Assembly (NCBI GenBank): GCA_030833305.1
Contig: JAURHL010000045.1
Coordinates: 1-12,203, forward strand
Direction: 5' to 3'
Length of the DNA stretch: 12,203 bases
From: Acidimicrobiales bacterium
GTDB lineage: Bacteria; Actinomycetota; Acidimicrobiia; Acidimicrobiales; Ilumatobacteraceae
Shown here: positions 6,792 to 12,203 of the stretch, one piece after another
How the letters are laid out: each line of letters opens with the position of its first letter
Position numbering within the stretch: position 1 is the first letter of the stretch
Notes under the pieces: generated by a model
What the model saw: only the letters and a program-made list of their open reading frames with translations
Databases searched by the model: none
Told to the model about the DNA's origin: nothing
Program-made: the position numbers and the translations under genes

Positions 6792-7517
6792 ATGTCATCG
6801 GCTCCGGATTTTCTCGCCGCCCTTCGGGAGAGCACCGAGGAACTTCGCCGTCTGGCGCGTTCCACGCACGACACGATCGTCCCGGACTGTCCGGGGTGGT
6901 TGGGTCGCGACGTCATCGTGCATCTTGGACGCGTGTATGCCAGTGTGACCGCCATCGTCGAATCGCGCGCGTCGGGTCCGGTCGACCCGGGCAAGGCGGC
7001 GGAGGCACCGGAAGGTTCCGCCATCTTCGAGTGGATCGACGAACGATGCGATTCCGTGCTCGCGGCCCTGTCGGGTATCGCCAACGACGAGCACGTCTGG
7101 ACCTGGTCCGATGACCGATCCGGCGGTTTCTATCATCGGCGGATGGCACACGAGACGGCGGTGCACGTCTGCGACCTGCAGCGTTCGATCGCGGTCACCG
7201 TGACGATGGATCGTGAGATGGCGTGTGACGGAATCGACGAGGCCTACGGAGTCATCCTGCCGTCGGGAATGAAGCGAAAAGGGCGGACGTTCCCGACGTC
7301 GACCTTGCACCTGCACTGCACCGACGGTCCCGGCGAATGGATGATCATTCCGCGGGGCGACGTCGTCGACGTTCGTCACGAACACTCCAAGGGTGACGTG
7401 GCCTGGAGGGGTCCCGCGGTAGGGTTGTTGCTGGCCGCGTGGGGTCGACGTCAAACCGGAGTGGTGGCGTTCGGCGATCCGAAAGCGTCCGACGAGTGGA
7501 GCAGCCTCGGGATCTGA
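6792..7517 (+). CDS. Maleylpyruvate isomerase / mycothiol-dependent DinB-family protein
   Basis: 241 residues with the layout of the actinobacterial maleylpyruvate-isomerase-like (MDMPI) family: an N-terminal DinB-type four-helix bundle and a smaller C-terminal domain. The putative metal ligands are His44 in VIVHLGRVYA and Glu121/His125 in AHETAVHVCDL, the family His plus Glu-x3-His arrangement that binds zinc. PDCPGWLGRDVIVHL (31-45) is a strong family signature. The C-terminal domain (about 150-235) has LHLHCTD and the GPAVGLLLAAWGR helix common to these proteins. Members use mycothiol as a thiol cofactor; the actual reaction here cannot be assigned, and most paralogues are not maleylpyruvate isomerases. 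The start is fixed by a TAGGGT box 6 nt upstream. It is divergent from glcF and abuts the stop of the convergent phosphotransferase gene with no gap. Confidence 0.88.
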   Translation: MSSAPDFLAALRESTEELRRLARSTHDTIVPDCPGWLGRDVIVHLGRVYASVTAIVESRASGPVDPGKAAEAPEGSAIFEWIDERCDSVLAALSGIANDEHVWTWSDDRSGGFYHRRMAHETAVHVCDLQRSIAVTVTMDREMACDGIDEAYGVILPSGMKRKGRTFPTSTLHLHCTDGPGEWMIIPRGDVVDVRHEHSKGDVAWRGPAVGLLLAAWGRRQTGVVAFGDPKASDEWSSLGI

Positions 7518-8459
7518 TCAGACCGCGTTCCAGGGGCGCGTGTCGTTACCGCTCCAAAATCCGACTCTCTTGACGGCCTCGTCACGCGCGGTCGCATCGG
7601 TGAACGACGCGCGAAGTCGCATCACCGTGGCCACCAACAATCGAAGTTCGGCGATTCCACGGGTCACGGGATCACCGGAGAGGTTCTCGCCGTATCCGGC
7701 GGCGAATTCCTCGTAGGTACCCGGTCGGCCACCCCAACGCTCCGTCCAACGCAGGAGCGGTCCGTGGTCCCAGCCCCTCGGCGACGATGCGAGGAGATCC
7801 CAGTCGAGAATGATCGTGCGGCCGGTTCGTCGCTCGACCACCACGTTCCCCGGATGCAGATCCCCGTGGACGACCACGTGATCCGGGTGTGGCGAGGTGA
7901 GGTGGTTCGTCACCCACCGCAGGCGCTCGTGTGCGTCGACCAACACGTGCGTCACCTCACGTGTTTGCTCGGCCGACAGTTCGTCGATGGTCGTTTCCAG
8001 GTTCCACCACGGGAACTGCCCCGCCAGTGGGAGGGGATGCATCGCGGCCACGTCGTCGAGGGGAACATCGTGAAGGGTGCGAACCATCCGACCGACTTCG
8101 GTCCAGTCCGGCTCGGCGTCGTGGTCGATGTCCACGAGGTGCCACGTGGTGCCCCACAGGTCCGGATCCAGGTCGACGTCGACGAACGAACGGGAGACGT
8201 ACGGGCGAGCCACGTTGATGTCGCGCTCGGCGAGGAAGTGCGCGGCGTGTATCGCGACGACCGGATCGGTCGTCGGTCGACAGACTCGAATGGCGCACGG
8301 TCCGGCCACGTACACCGCGTTCATGCTCACACGCTCTCGTCGTGGTTCGGGAAGATCGAGTCGACGGGCGATGCGTGCGGCCAGTTCGTCGGCGCGGTGG
8401 AGGCGGTCGGTGTCACCGGCCGCCACGGGTGTCGCCACGAGCGGCGAACCGCGGCTCAC
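7518..8459 (-). CDS. APH-fold phosphotransferase (aminoglycoside/choline kinase-like)
   Basis: 313 residues of the phosphotransferase enzyme family related to aminoglycoside phosphotransferases and small-molecule kinases. The catalytic loop is VVHGDLHPGNVVV, with Asp200 as base and Asn205 as metal ligand, followed by ILDWDLL with Asp219 for magnesium. Arg58 in AIRVCRP takes the place of the lysine of the N-lobe in this subfamily. The substrate is unknown and there is no reason from context to call it an antibiotic resistance enzyme. GTG 8459 is preceded by GAGGA (8464-8468) 4 nt away and lies 7 bp after the glcE stop, so it is the last gene of the rarA-to-glcE operon. A few later in-frame starts exist (for example the Met at residue 46) but would remove the N-lobe. 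Confidence 0.85.
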   Translation of the reverse strand: MSRGSPLVATPVAAGDTDRLHRADELAARIARRLDLPEPRRERVSMNAVYVAGPCAIRVCRPTTDPVVAIHAAHFLAERDINVARPYVSRSFVDVDLDPDLWGTTWHLVDIDHDAEPDWTEVGRMVRTLHDVPLDDVAAMHPLPLAGQFPWWNLETTIDELSAEQTREVTHVLVDAHERLRWVTNHLTSPHPDHVVVHGDLHPGNVVVERRTGRTIILDWDLLASSPRGWDHGPLLRWTERWGGRPGTYEEFAAGYGENLSGDPVTRGIAELRLLVATVMRLRASFTDATARDEAVKRVGFWSGNDTRPWNAV

Positions 8460-8463
8460 GGGG

Positions 8464-8468
8464 TCCTC
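8464..8468 (-). promoter_or_regulatory. Shine-Dalgarno GAGGA before the phosphotransferase
   Basis: Minus-strand GAGGA is separated from GTG 8459 by 4 nt and overlaps the glcE stop codon. It supports the GTG start and translation by reinitiation or coupling after glcE. Confidence 0.65.
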
Positions 8469-9390
8469 ATCGGATGAGTCCGTCGCCCGCGCCGGGATTC
8501 AACCGGCGCTCGGGGTCGAAGGAGTCCGTGAGGCGCCGGTGGATGGCTTCGGTCGCGGCGTCGGTGTTCCGCCGGGGCGGGACCTCGTCGCTGTGGACCA
8601 CCCCGACACCGACTTCGGCGATGACCTGACCGGAACGATCCTCCACGTGGGCCACCACGGCCCGCGGGGCGACCGACCATCGACACGGCAACGTGTCGAG
8701 ATCGGGACCGGACATCGACTCCTGGTTCGCAAAGCCGTGGTCGCGCATTTCGGTTCGCGCGGCTTCGATGTCGGACGGATGGCCTTCCAGGCAAACCCAT
8801 CCGACGAAACCGTTCCACAGGACCGCTGACGGACGATACAGATGGGCGAAGAGGTCGGTGATTCGCGAACCGTCCACGTCGTCCACCGACAGCCAGCGGG
8901 TCGCTCTCGGGAGCGGACGCGTGCGCAAGGTCACCTCGGCGATGGCGCCGAGACGCCCGTGGGAGCCGACCATCAGCCGGCACAGATCGAACCCACTCAC
9001 GTTCTTGACCGTCGGGCCGCCACCCTTGACGACGTCGCCCCGTCCGGTCACGACGTGCACCTCCAACACGGAGTCCCGTACGGGTCCGCGACCGAGACGC
9101 AAGTGATCGTTCCAGCCGGTGGCCAGGGCGCCGCCCACCGTTCCGTGCGGGTGGCGGAGCTGGCCGAGGTTCACGTACTGGCCCCGTTCCGCGAGGACGT
9201 CATCGAGATCGGACAATCGGGTTCCCGCCCCGCAGGTCACGGTCATCTCGTCGGGTTCGAAGGAACTGATGCCGGTAGGTGCCTCGACGGTCCGAAGGTT
9301 CCCGGGCGGTTCGACCCGCGAACCCGCGCCGCGAATCCACACCTCTCCCGTCGTACCGATGCGGGCGGCGAATTCGTCGATCCGGTTCAC
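8467..9390 (-). CDS. glcE: Glycolate oxidase FAD-binding subunit GlcE
   Basis: Second FAD-binding subunit of glycolate oxidase, acting with GlcD and GlcF. About 307 residues from GTG 9390, somewhat shorter than the ~350 of E. coli GlcE. It has a FAD-binding type 4 domain: VWIRGAGSR near the N-terminus (PP-loop-like), HPHGTVGGALATGWN in the middle, then DSVLEVHVVTGRGDVVKGGGPTVKNVSGFDLCRLMVGS, where the Gly-Gly-x-x-x-Lys-Asn-Val-x-Gly-x-Asp stretch is typical of GlcE. The C-terminal RRLTDSFDPERRLNPGAG is the usual FAD-oxidase tail ending. Start GTG 9390 gives a 4-bp GTGA overlap with the glcD stop and a GAGGG site (9400-9404) 9 nt upstream; GTG 9396 is an alternative with only 3 nt spacing. It lacks the long substrate-binding domain that GlcD has. 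Confidence 0.92.
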   Translation of the reverse strand: MNRIDEFAARIGTTGEVWIRGAGSRVEPPGNLRTVEAPTGISSFEPDEMTVTCGAGTRLSDLDDVLAERGQYVNLGQLRHPHGTVGGALATGWNDHLRLGRGPVRDSVLEVHVVTGRGDVVKGGGPTVKNVSGFDLCRLMVGSHGRLGAIAEVTLRTRPLPRATRWLSVDDVDGSRITDLFAHLYRPSAVLWNGFVGWVCLEGHPSDIEAARTEMRDHGFANQESMSGPDLDTLPCRWSVAPRAVVAHVEDRSGQVIAEVGVGVVHSDEVPPRRNTDAATEAIHRRLTDSFDPERRLNPGAGDGLIR

Positions 9391-10808
9391 ACCCACAGAC
9401 CCTCGACGTGAGCATGTGCATCACCGCAACCCGCCGGACTCGGGAGCACCTTGAACGGGTTCGCGAGACCCAACGGGTCGAACGCCTCGCGGACCCAGGC
9501 TTGGGCGCGAAGGTCGTTTTCGGAGAACATCAACGGCATGAAGTCGCGCTTTTCCAGTCCGATACCGTGTTCCCCGGAAAGAACGCCCCCGTGCGCGACG
9601 CTCACCTCGACGATCGCGGCCCCGGCGCGGTGCACCCGATCGAGAACGCCCGGCTCTCGTTTGTCGAAGACCAACAAGGGATGCAGGTTCCCATCTCCGG
9701 CGTGGAAGACGTTGAGAACCATGAGATCCTCCTCGGCCGCGATGCGGTAGACGTGATCGAGAACGTCCGAGAGGTGTCGACGTGGCACCACGGTGTCGTG
9801 GAGGTAGTAGTTCGGCTTGATCCGCGCGATGGCCCCGAAGGCGTTCTTGCGTCCCTTCCACAGCAGCATTCGCTCGTCCTCGTCCCGAGCGGTCCGCACC
9901 GTGCGAGCCCCGTGCTGCCGACCGATCCGCTCGATGGCCTCGGCGTCGGCGGCCACCGCCGAGGGAGCTCCGGCCACCTCGACCAGGAGAGCGGCGGCGG
10001 CGTCGGTGGGCAGGCCGGCGTGGATGAAAGCCTCCACCGCTTGGAGGCACAGCCGGTCCATCATTTCGAGGGCGGCCGGGACCATTCCGGCGGCGATGAT
10101 GGCACTGACCGTGTCGGTGCCGGCGCGCACGGTCTCGAAGTCGAGCAACATGGTGCGAACGTCCAGCGGATCGGGTGTCAAGCGCACGCAAATCGCGGTG
10201 ACGACGCCGAACATTCCCTCGCTGCCGACGAAGGCTCCGCGAAGATCGAAACCCCCGGATTCGGGTTCCTCGCCGCCCAAGCGCACGAGCGATCCGTCAC
10301 TGAGCACGACGTCGCAGGCGAGAACGTGGGCCGACGTCACTCCTTCGGCCAGACAGTGCGGACCACCGGAGTTGTTGGCCACGTTGCCCCCGATCGAGCA
10401 ACTTTGTTGGCTACTCGGATCCGGTGCGAAATGCAGACCGAAGCGAGCCACGTGACGGGTGAGGTCGAGATTCAAGACACCGGGCTCCACCCAGGCCAGG
10501 CGCGACGACACGTCGACGTCGAGGATGCGGTTCATCTTGGTGGTGCAGATGACGACCGCTCCCCCGATCGGTGTCGCTCCACCGGCGAGTCCCGTGCCGG
10601 ATCCTCGGGCCACGAACGGGATACCGAATTGACGGCATACGTCGATGATCCGACACACGTCGTCGTCGCTCCGGGGATAACACACCACCCCGGCCTCACC
10701 GACGAGATTGGACGCGTCGTGCGCGAATAGCTTCAACTCGGCGTCGTTGTGACGGACCCCATCGGAACCGATGGCGGACCGCAACGCCTCGAGGACCGCG
10801 TCGGTCAT
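9387..10808 (-). CDS. glcD: Glycolate oxidase FAD-linked catalytic subunit GlcD
   Basis: Oxidises glycolate to glyoxylate with FAD. 473 residues, normal for GlcD. The FAD domain shows ARGSGTGLAGGATP (67-80) and FAPDPSSQQSCSIGGNVANN (127-146), then the FVGSEGMFGVVT turn (193-204). The C-terminal FAD-oxidase domain has NVFHAGDGNLHP (366-377), with the conserved His and Asn near the active site, and SGEHGIGLEKR (411-421). Close relatives are D-lactate dehydrogenase and D-2-hydroxyglutarate dehydrogenase; glcE and glcF in the region make glycolate the best call. The ATG (10806-10808) overlaps the upstream stop as ATGA. No Shine-Dalgarno is evident, so translation is probably coupled. It is the fourth gene of an operon that begins with rarA. 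Confidence 0.94.
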   Translation of the reverse strand: MTDAVLEALRSAIGSDGVRHNDAELKLFAHDASNLVGEAGVVCYPRSDDDVCRIIDVCRQFGIPFVARGSGTGLAGGATPIGGAVVICTTKMNRILDVDVSSRLAWVEPGVLNLDLTRHVARFGLHFAPDPSSQQSCSIGGNVANNSGGPHCLAEGVTSAHVLACDVVLSDGSLVRLGGEEPESGGFDLRGAFVGSEGMFGVVTAICVRLTPDPLDVRTMLLDFETVRAGTDTVSAIIAAGMVPAALEMMDRLCLQAVEAFIHAGLPTDAAAALLVEVAGAPSAVAADAEAIERIGRQHGARTVRTARDEDERMLLWKGRKNAFGAIARIKPNYYLHDTVVPRRHLSDVLDHVYRIAAEEDLMVLNVFHAGDGNLHPLLVFDKREPGVLDRVHRAGAAIVEVSVAHGGVLSGEHGIGLEKRDFMPLMFSENDLRAQAWVREAFDPLGLANPFKVLPSPAGCGDAHAHVEGLWV

Positions 10809-11200
10809 GGTCGGTGACGTTTGGTGCGGCGATGACGTCGGCTGACCGGTTCGTCGACCTGGCGCAACACGATCACGCGACTGGGCGAGACCGGAGTTCC
10901 GTCGACGAGTACCGAGTCACCGGGATTGATGGGATCGAGCATCGTGCCAGAGTCGAGATGGTCGACCCGCCCATCGCGACGGGCGCGCAGTTCGGCCTCG
11001 CGAGCCCGCATGGCGTCGCGTCCCTCTCGGAAGGCGGCTTGCACGTTTCCGAGTCGCGAGCGAGTGGCCTCGGCCGCGCGTCCGGCCACCTTGACGGGTC
11101 CCATCGATTCGATGGTGCGCTTCACGCGACGACCGGCGAACAACACGCCTCCCACGCCGGCGACGATTCCCGAGACGAACCAGACGAGGCGCTTGATCAT
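10805..11200 (-). CDS. Small membrane-anchored protein, DUF6167-like
   Basis: 131 residues. Residues 4-22 (RLVWFVSGIVAGVGGVLFA) form one hydrophobic segment, followed by a charged alpha-helical region (about 30-75, rich in Arg, Ala and Glu) and a basic tail ending RRHRRTKRHRP. It is probably a single-pass inner-membrane protein with a cytosolic body. The position directly after a DUF948 protein and rarA matches the actinobacterial gene usually called DUF6167, upstream of alaS; the assignment rests on context, size and topology. Start ATG 11200 has GGAGG (11206-11210) 5 nt upstream and overlaps the previous stop as ATGA. The function of this family is not established. Confidence 0.78.
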   Translation of the reverse strand: MIKRLVWFVSGIVAGVGGVLFAGRRVKRTIESMGPVKVAGRAAEATRSRLGNVQAAFREGRDAMRAREAELRARRDGRVDHLDSGTMLDPINPGDSVLVDGTPVSPSRVIVLRQVDEPVSRRHRRTKRHRP

Positions 11201-11658
11201 CCGCGCCTCCGCCGCGCGCGGCGGGTGTCGTCCACGATGACCAGATGTTGCCCGTTGCCCGTTCGTCGCTCGATCTCGCGACTATCTCCTCGACGCAAAC
11301 GACGGGCCGCCCGGCCGGTGCCGGTGACCAGGGCCGTGGCTTTGATGACCGGAGCCGACAAGGCCAAGCGAGTCACCCGGCCGGTGGAGGCCACCGCATC
11401 CGAGATGGCCTCGGCCGAACCCAGGACCCGATCGAAGCGGTCGAGATCGTGCCGCGCCTCTTCGACGGCACCGCGGGCCTCGTCGGTGGAGGCACGAAGT
11501 TCGGCCAAGAGCGGACGGGTCTCGTGTCGCAGATCGGTCAATTCCGCTCGGAGGATCCGCAACGTGTCGAGAACCCGCAACAGAACGACGACGAGCGCCG
11601 CGAATCCGATGGTCAGCAACACCGCGGCCAGGACGATGGCCAACTCTCCTGCGGTCAT
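11197..11658 (-). CDS. DUF948 family membrane protein
   Basis: 153 residues. One strong N-terminal transmembrane helix (residues about 6-29, LAIVLAAVLLTIGFAALVVV and onward), then a long charged helix (about 30-75: RAELTDLRHETRPLLAELRA and DEARGAVEEARHDLDRF) typical of DUF948 proteins, which are membrane-anchored coiled coils of unknown role. The region from about 95 is an alpha-helical linker (LALSAPVIKATALVTGTGRA) and the tail is basic. It follows rarA with a 4-bp ATGA overlap and precedes the DUF6167-like gene with another. Gene order rarA - DUF948 - DUF6167 is a known actinobacterial neighbourhood. Its start is supported by AGGAGG (11666-11671) 7 nt upstream. Confidence 0.85.
   Translation of the reverse strand: MTAGELAIVLAAVLLTIGFAALVVVLLRVLDTLRILRAELTDLRHETRPLLAELRASTDEARGAVEEARHDLDRFDRVLGSAEAISDAVASTGRVTRLALSAPVIKATALVTGTGRAARRLRRGDSREIERRTGNGQHLVIVDDTRRARRRRG
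11206..11210 (-). promoter_or_regulatory. Shine-Dalgarno GGAGG for the DUF6167-like gene
   Basis: Minus-strand GGAGG lies 5 nt before ATG 11200, inside the end of the DUF948 gene. Confidence 0.65.
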
Positions 11659-12203
11659 GTCGGATCCTCCTCACTCGGTTCGACCGGACGTCGTTCGCTC
11701 ATTCTCCGCTCCACCTCGCGCTCACGGCCGTGGTGGCTCGGTTCGTACCAGACCCGGTCGACCAGTGCTTCAGGAAGATACTGCTGATCGACCCAGCCGG
11801 ATTCCTCGTCATGAGGGTATCGGTAGCCGACACCATGACCCAGTTCGGCCGCCCCTCGGTAATGGCCATCGCGGAGATGGGCGGGAACCTCTCCCACCGA
11901 GCCATTGCGAATGTCCGCACGGACGTTCCAGATGGCCAGGGCGGCCCGATTGCTCTTGGGGGCAGTGGCCAGGTGGATGGCGGCCTGGCTGAGATTCAAT
12001 TGGGCCTCCGGGAGTCCGACGTGCTCGACGGCCTGGGCCGCCGCCACCGCGACCAACAGGGACGTCGGATCGGCCAATCCCACGTCCTCGCTGGCGAAGA
12101 TGATCATGCGGCGGGCGATGAACCGCGCGTCGTCGCCGGCTTCCAGCATGCGCCCGAGGTAGAAGACCGCCGCCTGGGGGTCGCTCCCCCGCATGCTCTT
12201 GAT
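11655..12203 (-). CDS. rarA: Replication-associated recombination protein RarA (MgsA), C-terminal part (partial)
   Basis: 182 residues of the C-terminal half; the AAA+ ATPase domain lies beyond the right edge. The visible part begins IKSMRGSDPQAAVFYLGRML, then FIARRMIIFASEDVGLADPTSL, then AVAAAQAVEHVGLPEAQ, LATAPKSNRAALAI and PAHLRDGHYRGAAELGHGVG, ending YPHDEESGWVDQQYLPEALV. These blocks are the diagnostic RarA/MgsA/WRNIP1 C-terminal tetramerisation region. The protein acts on stalled replication forks with single-strand binding protein. It is the first visible gene of the operon that runs through to the phosphotransferase; its stop overlaps the DUF948 start as ATGA. Confidence 0.95.
   Translation of the reverse strand: MKSMRGSDPQAAVFYLGRMLEAGDDARFIARRMIIFASEDVGLADPTSLLVAVAAAQAVEHVGLPEAQLNLSQAAIHLATAPKSNRAALAIWNVRADIRNGSVGEVPAHLRDGHYRGAAELGHGVGYRYPHDEESGWVDQQYLPEALVDRVWYEPSHHGREREVERRMSERRPVEPSEEDPT
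11666..11671 (-). promoter_or_regulatory. Shine-Dalgarno AGGAGG for the DUF948 gene
   Basis: Minus-strand AGGAGG, a full consensus site, lies 7 nt before ATG 11658 within the 3' end of rarA. Confidence 0.7.

Noticed and set aside
7518..8459. Aminoglycoside resistance gene
   Set aside because: The fold is APH-like, but this family covers many metabolic kinases and the surroundings are housekeeping genes with no mobile element.
9279..10730. 483-codon plus-strand open frame
   Set aside because: Antisense shadow of glcD and glcE, which have clear motifs; the translated sequence looks like a low-complexity GC-rich reverse frame.
10814..11992. 392-codon plus-strand open frame
   Set aside because: Runs antisense across three minus-strand genes (rarA, DUF948, DUF6167-like) and has no recognisable domain.
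1..12203. CRISPR arrays, insertion sequences, tRNA or rRNA genes, defence or prophage genes
   Set aside because: I saw no repeat arrays, terminal inverted repeats, transposase, integrase, toxin-antitoxin or structural RNA signatures; the window is covered almost end to end by metabolic and housekeeping genes.

Overview
This is a gene-dense, GC-rich window with many GTG starts, almost no intergenic space and no mobile elements, RNA genes or CRISPR. A mycothiol-type DinB/maleylpyruvate-isomerase-like enzyme, the rarA - DUF948 - DUF6167-like neighbourhood and start codons placed 6-7 nt after a TAnnnT -10 box all suggest an actinobacterium. My best guess is the class Acidimicrobiia (Ilumatobacter-like or a marine relative). 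The class is inferred from gene content and style; no marker gene here proves it.

Left part (1-2177): the 3' end of an amidohydrolase-like gene runs tail-to-tail into a PaaI-type hotdog thioesterase on the minus strand. Divergent from the thioesterase is nagA (N-acetylglucosamine-6-phosphate deacetylase), which has all the expected metal and catalytic residues but an ambiguous N-terminus that may hide a one-base frameshift. A 131-residue protein of unknown function with its own leaderless promoter follows.

Central part (2236-5309): transketolase and transaldolase form a two-gene unit for the non-oxidative pentose phosphate pathway. The usual actinobacterial followers (zwf, opcA, pgl) are absent; the pair ends 1 bp from a convergent gene.

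Right part (5311-12203): this is mainly minus strand. The genes for the three subunits of glycolate oxidase are in two places. glcD and glcE sit at the end of a tightly coupled operon that starts outside the window: rarA, a DUF948 protein, a DUF6167-like membrane protein, glcD, glcE, then an APH-fold phosphotransferase. The first three junctions are 4-bp ATGA overlaps and the glcD/glcE junction is best read as a GTGA overlap. glcF lies about 1.7 kb further on with its own leaderless promoter, followed by an overlapping 68-residue coiled-coil-like protein. Between the two glc groups is a plus-strand DinB/MDMPI-family gene divergent from glcF.

Regulatory style: four promoter-proximal genes (the 131-aa protein, tkt, glcF and the MDMPI-like gene) show TAnnnT followed by 6-7 nt and then the start codon, with no leader. 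Several genes inside the operon carry clear Shine-Dalgarno sequences instead. I found no obviously new multi-gene system. The points most worth checking are the glycolate oxidase genes wired into the rarA operon, the leaderless promoter set, the nagA 5' end and the uncharacterised small proteins.
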